Source: Deltaproteobacteria bacterium (lineage in GTDB: Bacteria > Desulfobacterota > Desulfovibrionia > Desulfovibrionales > Desulfovibrionaceae). From it: a stretch of 64,000 nt of DNA. The notes beneath the pieces were generated by a model. It was not told the DNA's origin and made no database searches. It was given only the letters and a program-made list of their open reading frames with translations. The translations under genes and the position numbers were made by a program. The stretch is taken from NCBI GenBank assembly GCA_031285295.1, contig JAITWK010000022.1, positions 156,014 to 220,013 of the forward strand, in the 5' to 3' direction. Positions 44,017-55,947 of this stretch are shown piece after piece. Each line of letters begins with the position of its first letter. Within the stretch, counting starts at the first letter, position 1.

Positions 44017-45777
44017 ATGTCGATGACACCGGAAGCAGTTGAGCAACACAAGGACGACTTTGCGGTCGCCTGTTGCAGAGTGGAGGCGGGTACCATACTT
44101 GGACCGGCCAATTTTGAAGACCCGGCGCTTTTTGACGACCTCGTGGAATCAGGCCTGCTAAATCTGGACGGCGCGCTCAAGATTAAACAGGTTCTCGGCT
44201 CAAAGCTGACCAAAACCATTGACGCCCTTAACGCCGTAACCAGGGAAGTTGTGGACAAAGTAACGGAAGCTGACCCGGCCCCCGCAGTTCCAACCGCATC
44301 CGGGCCGCTCCCGGTGGCTGCCGCCAGCCCGGCTTTTGCTGGCGACAGAATGGTCCGGCTGCATATAGCCGAAGGCAAAAACATCCAGTTTGAATTCCCG
44401 CTGGGCCTTCCGGTAGCTTCCACCGCCCCCGCTGCCCTGGCAACCGCTCCCTCAGCCGCTGCGGCAACAGCCCCGGCCAAGCAGGAAGAAGTAAGAAGAG
44501 AACTCAAAAACCTCACTTACAAAATTAAAGAAATCAAACTGGGCAAAGAAACTTCCATCAAAAACGGCGTCCTGACCCTCCGTAAAAACATCGTGGCCGA
44601 GGCCAAGGACCAGTCCCCCCTGGTGACCGACATCGCGGTGGACATCATTACGCCCGACAAGCGCAACATCTTCACCAACACCATGATGGATGTCTGCCCC
44701 ATCGCCACCAAGCTTGAAGGCAAGCTCGGCACGGGCATCACCTACGAACTGGACGGCGTGGTCATGCTGCTTACCGGCACCGATGTGGCTGGTTTCCAGA
44801 TTGCCGATGCCAACGCTTCCGACGGCATCCTTGAAGAAAGAGTCAAATGGGGCCGCCCCGGCTGCCCGGACCATAACGACATTATCCTGCGTATTCACGC
44901 CACCATTAAAGAAGGCGTACGCATGGAGCGCCCCGGCCCCCTGGCCGCGCATAAGGCCGCAGATTACATCGTGCAGGAAATTCGCGAAGTTCTGAAAAGC
45001 GTCCCGCAAGAAGAAGCTTCCGCCGTGCGCCACTACCGCGACGTACGCCGCCACGGCAAGCCGCGCGTGGTGGTAATCAAGGAAATCATGGGCCAGGGTG
45101 CCATGCACGACAACCTGATCCTGCCCGTTGAACCAGCCGGTTTTTACGGTGGCCGCCCAAACGTGGACCTGGGCAACCTGCCGATCATGCTCACTCCAAA
45201 CGAAGTACGCGACGGCGGCATCCACGCCCTTACCTGCATCACCCCCGCCACCAAGGAAACCACCCGCCACTACTGGCGCGAACCGGTAGTTACCGCCGTG
45301 GCCGAAGATCCGGAATTCGATCTCGTGGGCGTGATCTTTATCGGCAGCCCGCAGGCCAACACCGAAAAGTTCTATGTTTCCGAAAGACTGGGCCGGCTTG
45401 TGGAATCGCTCGACGTTCAGGGTGCCATCGTCACCACCGAAGGCTTTGGCAACAACCACGTCGATTTTGGCAGCCACATCGAACAGATCGGGCAGCTCGG
45501 CGTACCTGTGGTGGGCATGTCCTACTGTGGCGTACAGGGGGCGCTGGTTACCGGCAACAAATATATGGATGCCATGATCGACAACTCCGTCTCCAAGGAT
45601 GGCGTGGAATCCGACATTCTGGAAGAAAACACCATCACGCCTGAAGGCGCGGCCAAAGCCGTGGCCATGCTCAAGGACAAAATGATGGGCATACCGATCA
45701 ACAAGGCCAAAAACGTCTGGGATATCGAAGTTCAGAACGAGAACTACGAAAAGGTCAAGAAGAGCCACAAGCTCTAA
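44017..45777 (+). CDS. prdA: D-proline reductase proprotein PrdA
   Basis: PrdA is the proprotein of D-proline reductase. In clostridia it is cleaved at an internal cysteine so that the C-terminal chain carries a pyruvoyl group that binds proline. The 586-residue product starts with CRVEAGTILGPANFEDPALFDDL, has an Ala/Pro-rich linker (about 85-155), and then the conserved core (TNTMMDVCPIATKLEGKLGTG, ANASDGILEERVKWGRPGCPDHND). The cysteine in HALTCITPATKETTRHYW (Cys407) would leave a C-terminal chain of about 180 residues and is the best candidate cleavage site; this is inferred from size. AGGAGG precedes the ATG. First gene of the prd operon. Confidence 0.92.
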   Translation: MSMTPEAVEQHKDDFAVACCRVEAGTILGPANFEDPALFDDLVESGLLNLDGALKIKQVLGSKLTKTIDALNAVTREVVDKVTEADPAPAVPTASGPLPVAAASPAFAGDRMVRLHIAEGKNIQFEFPLGLPVASTAPAALATAPSAAAATAPAKQEEVRRELKNLTYKIKEIKLGKETSIKNGVLTLRKNIVAEAKDQSPLVTDIAVDIITPDKRNIFTNTMMDVCPIATKLEGKLGTGITYELDGVVMLLTGTDVAGFQIADANASDGILEERVKWGRPGCPDHNDIILRIHATIKEGVRMERPGPLAAHKAADYIVQEIREVLKSVPQEEASAVRHYRDVRRHGKPRVVVIKEIMGQGAMHDNLILPVEPAGFYGGRPNVDLGNLPIMLTPNEVRDGGIHALTCITPATKETTRHYWREPVVTAVAEDPEFDLVGVIFIGSPQANTEKFYVSERLGRLVESLDVQGAIVTTEGFGNNHVDFGSHIEQIGQLGVPVVGMSYCGVQGALVTGNKYMDAMIDNSVSKDGVESDILEENTITPEGAAKAVAMLKDKMMGIPINKAKNVWDIEVQNENYEKVKKSHKL

Positions 45778-45834
45778 ACAAAAACAGGACGCGGAATAGC
45801 CGGTCAAGCCCCGGTCAAAGCGCGGGAGGCAAGA

Positions 45835-46032
45835 ATGAACGCCGCCATCAATAATGAAGCGGTTCCTTACAAAGGCACCGTTACGGCAATGACCGACACG
45901 GGCATCACCGTCCAGATTTCAGGACGCCTCGGCATCCTGACCATACCCTGGCGCATGGTGCTGTCCAATAACAAGGTCGAAGTGGGCCAGACCGTCTATT
46001 TCTCGCTGAGCCTGCTCGAAGTCATGAATTAA
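45835..46032 (+). CDS. Small conserved protein of proline reductase operons
   Basis: A 65-residue protein between prdA and prdB with no cysteine or signal peptide: EAVPYKGTVTAMTDTGITVQISGRLGILTIPWRMVLS then VEVGQTVYFSLSLLEV. The pattern of short strands and the G-x-V-x-x-x-x-x-G-I-T-V start resembles a small beta-barrel of the S1/OB type. Clostridial prd operons carry a similar small gene at this position (the CBO2795 type), with no known function. GGGAGG before the ATG and full codon use like its neighbours support that it is translated. It might bind the reductase or its mRNA. Confidence 0.8.
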   Translation: MNAAINNEAVPYKGTVTAMTDTGITVQISGRLGILTIPWRMVLSNNKVEVGQTVYFSLSLLEVMN

Positions 46033-46064
46033 ACGAGTTTAAGCAATAAAAGGAGCAAGCGATT

Positions 46065-46790
46065 ATGCAACTCACCATCACAGGCAATTTGCAATCGGAA
46101 ATATATACCCCGACCACACCGCCACCGGTGTGGACGCCGCTTACCAAGGCCATCAAGGACTGCAAGGTCGGCCTGGCCAGCGCCTGCGGCGTACACCTGA
46201 AAAGCGACACCCCCTTTGGCAAGGCCGGGGACTTCACGCACCGCAGAATACCCAGCAGCGCCAAGGGCAATGAGCTGATGGTCACGCACGGCGGCTACGA
46301 CAACGCCGACGTCAACCGCGACATTAACTGCATGTTCCCTCTGGAACGCCTTAATGAACTGGTAGCTGAAGGCTTTATCAAGTCCGTGCCGGATACGCAC
46401 GTCGGCTTCATGGGCGGCGGCGGCGTGCAGGACCAGTTCAAGTCCGTTACCGCGCCAGCGGCGGCAAAAATCCTCAAGGAGCAGGGGGTGGATATCTGCA
46501 TCCTCACCGCTGGCTGAGGCACCTGCCACCGCTCTGCAACGATCGTGCAGAGAGAAATTGAAGCTCAGGGCATTCCCACCGTCATCATCGCCGCCTTGCC
46601 GCCGGTAGTGCGCCAGCAGGGTTCGCCCCGGGCCGTAGCTCCGAACGTGCCCATGGGCGCTAACGCCGGTGAACCGCATAACGTGGAAATGCAAACCGCC
46701 ATCGTCAAGGAAGCGCTCCTGGCCATGACCAAAATGGACCAGCCGGGCATGATCATTCCGCTGCCCTATGAGTACCATGCCAAGATTTAG
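46065..46790 (+). CDS. prdB: D-proline reductase selenoprotein PrdB (UGA = selenocysteine)
   Basis: PrdB carries the selenocysteine that cleaves the C-N ring bond of D-proline to give 5-aminovalerate. The frame is open from 46065, crosses a single in-frame TGA (46515-46517) and goes on to 46790. The product has 241 residues with Sec at 151 in ILTAG-Sec-GTCHRSA. Both sides are clearly one protein: GFMGGGGVQDQF before, and QREIEAQGIPTVIIAALPPVVRQQGSPR after, as in GrdB/PrdB-type proteins. A hairpin starts 14 bases after the UGA. A gene caller would report two halves (46065-46517 and 46545-46790). Confidence 0.95.
46515..46552 (+). promoter_or_regulatory. UGA codon and bacterial SECIS hairpin in prdB
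   Basis: After the TGA (46515-46517) and a 14-base spacer, CTCTGCA (46532-46538) and TGCAGAG (46546-46552) form a perfect 7-bp stem with a 7-base loop (ACGATCG). Position and size fit the bacterial selenocysteine insertion element that SelB recognises. Confidence 0.82.
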
Positions 46791-46852
46791 ATAGTTCCTG
46801 AAATCATAGCTGTCCGGCTGTCGCCGGACAGCTACCTAAGGAGGAAGCAAGC

Positions 46853-47857
46853 ATGAAAACATCCAGAAGCATTTTTGCAGTGGATTCACATACCGCCGCC
46901 ATGCCCACCCGGATCATCACCGGCGGCATTCCAAGCATTCCCGGCGCGACCATGCTGGAAAAGATGAAACATCTTCAGGAGCATTACGATCATATTCGTT
47001 CCGGCGTGATGCTTGAGCCGCGCGGGCATAACGACATGTTTGGTTCGTTCATGACCGCGCCGGTAACACCGGGCGCGGATTTCGGCCTGATTTTCATGGA
47101 TGGTTCCGGGCTTTTGACCATGTGCGGCCACGGCACCATCGGAGCCAGCTCCGTGGCAGTGGAAACCGGCATGGTGGAAGTTAAGGAACCTTACACCGAA
47201 ATCAAAATCGATACGCCCGCCGGCCTGGTACAGGCCAGGGTGCATGTTGTGGATGGCAAGGCCAAATCCGTAAGCGTGCGCAACGTTCCGGCATTTTTGT
47301 ACAAGAAAGATTTGTCGGTGGAAGTGCCAGGCGTGGGCCAGCTCAAGTTTGATATCTCCTTTGGCGGCATGTTCTTCGCCATTATTCCGGTCACGGAATT
47401 CGGCGTGGAACTGGAGCGGGAAAACCTGAAGGTTCTCATCCCCAAAGCCCTGGCTCTAAAAGACTGGCTGAACAAAAACCTTGAGGTGGTGCATCCGCTG
47501 GAACCCGGACTTAGGGGTGTAAGCTGCATTGAAGTATACGGCCCGCCCAAAACTCCGGGCGCGACGCTCCGCAACGCGCTGATCTTCGCTGACGGTCAGG
47601 TGGATCGTTCACCCTGCGGCACCGGCACCAGCGCCAAAATGGCTACTCTTGTGGCCAAGGGCGAACTTAAACTGGGCGAGGAGTTCATCTACGAATCCAT
47701 CGCCAACACCACGTTTGTCGGCAAACCTCTGGAAAGCGCCAAAATTGGCGACTACGAGGGCATCATCCCGCAAATTACCGGCTCGGCCTATATCACCGGC
47801 TTTAACCACTTCGTGTTCGATGACACGGACCCGGTTAAGTATGGCTTCAAGCTCTAG
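46853..47857 (+). CDS. prdF: Proline racemase PrdF
   Basis: PrdF interconverts L- and D-proline without a cofactor, using two cysteines as acid and base. Both are present: Cys91 in MCGHGTIGASS and Cys255 in DRSPCGTGTSAKMA. The 334-residue length matches the family, and position after prdB supports proline over 4-hydroxyproline as substrate, although hydroxyproline epimerases are close relatives. AAGGAGGAAGC precedes the ATG. It supplies D-proline to PrdA/PrdB. Confidence 0.93.
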   Translation: MKTSRSIFAVDSHTAAMPTRIITGGIPSIPGATMLEKMKHLQEHYDHIRSGVMLEPRGHNDMFGSFMTAPVTPGADFGLIFMDGSGLLTMCGHGTIGASSVAVETGMVEVKEPYTEIKIDTPAGLVQARVHVVDGKAKSVSVRNVPAFLYKKDLSVEVPGVGQLKFDISFGGMFFAIIPVTEFGVELERENLKVLIPKALALKDWLNKNLEVVHPLEPGLRGVSCIEVYGPPKTPGATLRNALIFADGQVDRSPCGTGTSAKMATLVAKGELKLGEEFIYESIANTTFVGKPLESAKIGDYEGIIPQITGSAYITGFNHFVFDDTDPVKYGFKL

Positions 47858-47893
47858 GGCAATATAACTTTTCAGGGTTAAGGAGATTTTTAT

Positions 47894-48802
47894 ATGGTAC
47901 TTACAATAATACGTGCATTGCTGGCCATTGGCATAGCCGCCAACGCCCTGTTAGTAGGCCGGGATGTGATCAAAAAAGGCGAAAAAGGCTTGACGGTAAA
48001 AGAAAAAGCCGGGTTCGGCATCATCGGCTTTGTGTTCAACTTTTTGGATACCCTGGGCATCGGCAGCTTCGCGCCTACCATGGCCTCGCTCAAGCTGACC
48101 AAACTGGTGCCGGACCGGCTGATTCCCGGTACCCTTAACGTTTCCTGCGCCATTGCCGTGGCTACCGAAGCCCTGATCTTCATCACCATAGTGGATGTGG
48201 AAACCTTCACTCTGGTGTCCATGCTGATCGCGGCCATTATCGGCTGCGTCGTGGGCGTTAATATTTCGGCCAAGCTCCCGGAACGGGCCTTGCAGCTTAC
48301 CATGGGTACCGGCCTGGCCGTGGCCTGCTTCCTGATGCTGGCCGGTAAAATCGGCATCCTGCCTGTTGGCGGTGAAGCCCTGGGGCTGGAAGGAACCAAG
48401 CTGATTATCGCGGTGTGCGCCAACTTCGTTCTCGGCCTGCTGTTGCCGCTGGGCATCGGTAACTACGGCCCCTGCATGGCCATCGTATTTCTGCTTGGCA
48501 TGCACCCGGTGGTTTCCTTCCCGATCATGATGTGTTCCGGCGCTTTTGTGGTGCTGACCTCCAGCATCACCTTCACCAAAACCGGCAACTACCACCGCAC
48601 CGGTTCGGCGATCATGTGCCTTTGCGCGGTTCCCGGCGTGTTCATCGCGGCTTATCTGGTCAAGTCCATGCCGCTGACCGTGCTGCAATGGCTGGTTATT
48701 GTCGTATGCGTATACACCAGCTTCACCCTGTTCAGGGCAGCCATGAAGAAGCGCCCTGAAGACGGCGCGGTCAAGACGGAAAAGGCGGAAGCCAGCGCCT
48801 GA
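47894..48802 (+). CDS. TSUP (TauE/SafE, DUF81) family permease
   Basis: A 302-residue membrane protein with eight or so hydrophobic segments and duplicated halves: FNFLDTLGIGSFAPTMASLKL early and VLGLLLPLGIGNYGPCMAIVFLLG later, the twin signatures of the TSUP family. Members move sulfite, taurine, sulfoacetate or organic acids. Directly after prdF with its own AAGGAGA site, it may export 5-aminovalerate or import a related compound; this is inference from position. The C-terminal tail is charged. Confidence 0.8.
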   Translation: MVLTIIRALLAIGIAANALLVGRDVIKKGEKGLTVKEKAGFGIIGFVFNFLDTLGIGSFAPTMASLKLTKLVPDRLIPGTLNVSCAIAVATEALIFITIVDVETFTLVSMLIAAIIGCVVGVNISAKLPERALQLTMGTGLAVACFLMLAGKIGILPVGGEALGLEGTKLIIAVCANFVLGLLLPLGIGNYGPCMAIVFLLGMHPVVSFPIMMCSGAFVVLTSSITFTKTGNYHRTGSAIMCLCAVPGVFIAAYLVKSMPLTVLQWLVIVVCVYTSFTLFRAAMKKRPEDGAVKTEKAEASA

Positions 48803-48877
48803 TCCAAAAACGGTTTATATATAAAATTATTGCTTAACGGCACAGACGCGGCCTGCGCGGATGCCGGAACAATCAAA

Positions 48878-48913
48878 ATGGCGGCGGACCCAGCAATGAC
48901 AGTCCGCCGCCAT
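48878..48913 (+). terminator. Hairpin after the prd operon
   Basis: A perfect 12-bp GC-rich stem (48878-48889 with 48902-48913) with a 12-base loop follows the permease gene by 75 bases. No strong T run follows, so it may be a stabilising 3' structure as much as a terminator. The remaining gap to 49210 is AT-rich with no gene. Confidence 0.6.
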
Positions 48914-49210
48914 CGGTTTGAGTATATTGATAAAAAAGTTTCCGCTACAGCCTCAAGGCAAAAAAATAAACAGTTGAGACAATTTTTACCAAACCCCTAA
49001 TATTCTCTTTATTTTTATACCATTGTTAGGTTATGATGCCTCAATAAATATATAAAACCTATCTTATAGTTTGCAGTAACAGACTGTAATGGTTGAAAAT
49101 TTGCGCGAAATGCAGCAACCGGCTGGCCACAGGCCGTTTGTATGCGCCGCAAAAAATTGGTTGGCGTGTGATATTACTGTGAGGCTTTCAACATCAAACG
49201 AGGAGTTAAT

Positions 49211-50506
49211 ATGAGCAACAAAGGTCCAAGCTTAATGGGATCTGCGGTCATCGTAGGTTTCGCGCTGTTTTCCATGCTGTTCGGCGCAGGGAACATCATT
49301 TTCCCCCCTTACATCGGCGTAATTTCCGGCGATAGCTGGCCTCTGGCCTTCGGCGCTTACTTCTTCGCCGACATCGGCCTGGCCGTGCTGGCCTTCCTGG
49401 CCATGCTGGCCTCCGACACCATCTCCCGCTTTGAAAGTATTTTCCTGCGCATGGGTCACCTGCCCTCACGTATTCTTACTGGCGGCGTTATCCTCAGCGT
49501 GTGCTGCATCGCTTCTCCGCGTACTGCTACCGTCAGCTACGAACTCGGCATGATCCCGGCTTTCGGCGACTTCGGCCTGCCGATCTACACCGGCCTTTAC
49601 TTCGCCGCCGTGTGGCTGTTCGGTATCAAAGAAAGCAAGATGATCGACTACATCGGCAAGTATCTGACCCCGCTTCTGGTCATTTCGCTGGTAATCATGA
49701 TCATCATCGCCTTCTTCAACCCGGTTGGCGAAATGAGCACCACGCCCAAGATCGACAACCTCTGGTTCATGGGCCTGATTTCCGGTTACCAGACCATGGA
49801 CGCCGCCACCGGCTGTATCTTTGGTTACGTTATCGCCCGTGACCTCGCCAACAAGGGCTTCAAGGACAACCAGTCCCAGATCAGCGCCGTTGTTCGCGCC
49901 TCCTTCATCATGGCGGCCCTGATGTTCATCGTTTACGGCGGCCTGTGCTACATCGGCGCCACCGCTTCCATGCAGTACGGTGCTGACGTGCAGCACGGCC
50001 CGCTGGTTGTGGCCCTGTTCCAGACCATTCTCGGCACCACCGCCGGTATCGCCCTGGGCATCATCGTTACCCTGGCCTGCCTGACCACCGGTATCGGCCT
50101 CACCTCCGCTGCGGCCACCTTCATCGTGAACGTTAGCGGCGGCAAGATTAAGTACAACGTGGTCTTCACCGCTCTGTGCGTGTTCTACGCCTTTGTGGCC
50201 AACCTGGGCCTGGCCCAGATTCTCGCCATCGCCGTGCCGGTGATCCTGATCATCTTCCCGGCCCTGGTGACCATGACCATGCTCAGCTTCTTCAACAAGC
50301 AGATCACCAACGACAACGTGTTCCGCTTCGCGGTGTACTTTGCCCTGGCTTTCGCGGTTATGGAAGTGTTGCACAACATGTACGGCGTGACCGCTCTGTC
50401 CTTCGTCACCAAGTCGCCGCTGTTCGCCGAAGGTTTCGGCTGGATTCTGCCCGCCGTTATCGGTGGCTGCATCGGTATGGTGGTCAAGGCCAAGAAGACC
50501 GCCTAA
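49211..50506 (+). CDS. Branched-chain amino-acid carrier BrnQ-like (LIVCS)
   Basis: A 431-residue carrier with about 12 membrane segments. The N-terminal GFALFSMLFGAGNIIFPPYIG is the family signature for the sodium-bound site, and VIARDLANKGFKDN, LACLTTGIGLTSAAATFIV also fit. Family members take up Leu, Ile and Val with Na+ or H+, and some carry proline. Position behind the prd genes suggests proline uptake or Stickland amino acids, which is inference. It has its own leader of 400 bp, a clear GAGGAG site and a strong terminator downstream, so it is transcribed alone or weakly with prd. Confidence 0.85.
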   Translation: MSNKGPSLMGSAVIVGFALFSMLFGAGNIIFPPYIGVISGDSWPLAFGAYFFADIGLAVLAFLAMLASDTISRFESIFLRMGHLPSRILTGGVILSVCCIASPRTATVSYELGMIPAFGDFGLPIYTGLYFAAVWLFGIKESKMIDYIGKYLTPLLVISLVIMIIIAFFNPVGEMSTTPKIDNLWFMGLISGYQTMDAATGCIFGYVIARDLANKGFKDNQSQISAVVRASFIMAALMFIVYGGLCYIGATASMQYGADVQHGPLVVALFQTILGTTAGIALGIIVTLACLTTGIGLTSAAATFIVNVSGGKIKYNVVFTALCVFYAFVANLGLAQILAIAVPVILIIFPALVTMTMLSFFNKQITNDNVFRFAVYFALAFAVMEVLHNMYGVTALSFVTKSPLFAEGFGWILPAVIGGCIGMVVKAKKTA

Positions 50507-50562
50507 TAACAGCATACTGAACTTCTGTACGGGCCTATAGACGTACGGAAACAAGATTGAAA

Positions 50563-50599
50563 TAAAAAATCCCCCGGCTTTTGGTCGGGGGATTTTTTA
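50563..50599. terminator. Strong bidirectional terminator
   Basis: AAAAAATCCCCCG (50564-50576) pairs with CGGGGGATTTTTT (50586-50598) around a 9-base loop, giving a 13-bp stem with A and T runs on both sides. Confidence 0.93.
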
Positions 50600-50607
50600 T
50601 TGTTTTC

Positions 50608-50635
50608 GGTAATGCCTCATTTTGTCGTGATTACC
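50608..50635. repeat. Short type 1 arm fragment
   Basis: GGTAATGCCTCATTTTGTCG matches the outer arm of repeat copy B (GGTAGTGCCTCATTTTGCCG) in 18 of 20 positions and ends in ATTACC, closing a 6-bp stem. The core and the rest of the element are absent. Confidence 0.6.
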
Positions 50636-50724
50636 TTGTATTTGTAACCAGATAATAATAAAATAAAAAACGAAAACATTCTATAAGGTTACATGTAAAT
50701 CAAAACAACACAAAGGTGGTCCTT

Positions 50725-51273
50725 ATGCAAACATTGGCAATCCTGGTTGGAAGTCTGCGCAGCGCTTCCATCAATCGGCAACTGGCAAACGGCCTGGCTG
50801 AAATCGGCCCGGATCTTTTCAAGTTCAATCAGCTAAAGCTCGATGAAGTTCCCATCTTCAACGAAGAACTGGAGCAAAATCCGCCCGCAGCGGTAGTAAC
50901 TATGAAGCAAAGCCTTAAGGCGGCTGACGGTGTGCTCATCATCACCCCGGAATACAACCGCAGTATGCCTGCTTTGGTTAAAAACACCCTGGACTGGGCC
51001 TCCCGCCCCTACGGCGACAATAGCTGGACCGGCAAACCCGTGGCTGTGGCCGGTATGAGTCCCGGCGCGGTGGGCACTGCTGTCTGCCAGTCGCAACTGC
51101 GCTCGGTGCTGGGCTTTTTAGGTGCGCGGCAAATGACGCAACCGGAAATCTATCTTACCTATGCAGCAGGGTTCTTTGACGCCAACGGTAACGTAGCCAA
51201 TGAACGAACCAGAACATTCCTGCGTAAATTTCTGGAATCTTTTGGAACCTGGATCAATAAAAACAAAAATTAA
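50725..51273 (+). CDS. NAD(P)H-dependent FMN reductase
   Basis: A 182-residue flavodoxin-like protein with LAILVGSLRSASINRQLANG (FMN phosphate site) and TPEYNRSMPALVKNTLDWASRPY, the signature of NADPH-dependent FMN reductases such as YieF/ChrR. It reduces FMN, quinones, chromate or azo compounds with NAD(P)H. The ATG at 50725 has AAGGTGG before it. Single gene between two terminator-like structures. Confidence 0.9.
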   Translation: MQTLAILVGSLRSASINRQLANGLAEIGPDLFKFNQLKLDEVPIFNEELEQNPPAAVVTMKQSLKAADGVLIITPEYNRSMPALVKNTLDWASRPYGDNSWTGKPVAVAGMSPGAVGTAVCQSQLRSVLGFLGARQMTQPEIYLTYAAGFFDANGNVANERTRTFLRKFLESFGTWINKNKN

Positions 51274-51394
51274 ATACAGATTTATGTTGTATCTAATTTG
51301 CCGACAGTGTAGCATATAGAAATGTGCATAGGAATTTTTCCGTATATGGATACGGAAGTTTATCTGTGCGAAACTTAATTGATGAGGTTTTTCT

Positions 51395-51661
51395 GTGACT
51401 AAGTCTATCTATGTTGGTAACCTGCCCTGGTCCGCTACGGAAGAAGAACTCCGTAACCTGTTCTCCGCTCACGGCACCGTCAATTCAGTCAAACTGGTGA
51501 CTGACCGGGAAACCGGACGCGCCCGCGGTTTCGCCTTTGTGGAAATGCCTTCCGAAGACGCCGCCAATGCCATTCAGGCTCTTGGCAGCGCCAGCCTGGG
51601 CGGACGCGCTCTGCGCATCAACGAAGCCCAGCCCAAGGCTCCCCGCCAGCCGCGTTATTAA
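51395..51661 (+). CDS. RRM-type RNA-binding protein
   Basis: An 88-residue protein consisting of a single RNA-recognition motif. RNP2 is IYVGNLPWS at the N-terminus and RNP1 is RGFAFVEM (about 44-51), with the standard beta-alpha-beta layout. It begins at a GTG (51395) with GAGG upstream. The Gly-rich tail seen in cyanobacterial relatives is missing. Such proteins are found in many anaerobic deltaproteobacteria and are thought to act in cold or post-transcriptional control. Transcribed alone, ending at a strong terminator 125 bases later. Confidence 0.92.
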   Translation: MTKSIYVGNLPWSATEEELRNLFSAHGTVNSVKLVTDRETGRARGFAFVEMPSEDAANAIQALGSASLGGRALRINEAQPKAPRQPRY

Positions 51662-51785
51662 TCGGCTGTAGCGTAGGCTTCAATCCACCCCAGGACTTCC
51701 GGTAAAAGCCGCCCATGGGCTTGCAGAGAAATCATCATCAATTTGATTTGTTGAAAAAAAGCTTTAGCGGATAAACCGGACGAGT

Positions 51786-51818
51786 AAGGCCCACCCAGGA
51801 AATTGGGTGGGCCTTTTT
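51786..51818. terminator. Rho-independent terminator after the RRM gene
   Basis: GGCCCACCCA (51788-51797) pairs perfectly with TGGGTGGGCC (51804-51813) around a 6-base loop, followed by five T. The stretch 51662-51785 between the gene and this hairpin has no frame. Confidence 0.93.
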
Positions 51819-51943
51819 CACGAGCGGCTTTTTGCTTCTGGCTGCGTCAGATTTCGCCTTTTATTTCGGTCGAGGACCAAAAGAGTACACTCCCTGCATA
51901 AAAGACTCATCTTCCTTGCCAGAAAACAAAAATCCATCTCGTG
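51819..51943 (+). repeat. Dispersed nested-palindrome repeat, copy E
   Basis: Directly after the terminator. It has outer CACGAG / CTCGTG ends, a second pair TTTTTGCTTCTGGC / GCCAGAAAACAAAAA, then CTGCGTCAGA, an inner CCTTTTAT / ATAAAAG stem and the core AAGAGTACACT (51881-51891). Similar to copy D along its length. It lies between the RRM gene and the convergent PFOR gene. Confidence 0.85.
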
Positions 51944-52016
51944 TTAATATGTGGGAGAAAATAAAAATCCGGGGAGGCAGAGCCTCCCCGGAAAACCTAC
52001 TCAAAACAATAAGCTG

Positions 52017-55884
<3,868 letters not shown>

Positions 55885-55937
55885 TTCCGTCATGAAATGA
55901 TTTTTTACTTTCCGGCAAAAAACTAGCCTTTTATAAT
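55885..55937 (-). repeat. Partial dispersed repeat (type 2) before aroC
   Basis: ATGATTTTTTACTTTCCGGC continuing to GCCTTTTAT matches copy D from its left arm to the inner stem (about 34 of 42 positions), then breaks off before the core. It lies 11 bases before the aroC ATG, so it forms part of the aroC leader. Confidence 0.6.
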
Positions 55938-55947
55938 AGCTGTAAGT

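Noticed and set aside
44452..45807. A 451-residue open frame antisense to prdA, and a 432-residue one antisense to glgB (23890-25188)
   Set aside because: Both lie opposite well-conserved enzymes with catalytic motifs and lack ribosome sites or recognisable domains.
49090..49200. Sigma-54 promoter before the BrnQ-like gene
   Set aside because: TTGGCGTG and CTGGCC resemble a -24 box, but no GC dinucleotide lies at the required distance for a -12 box.
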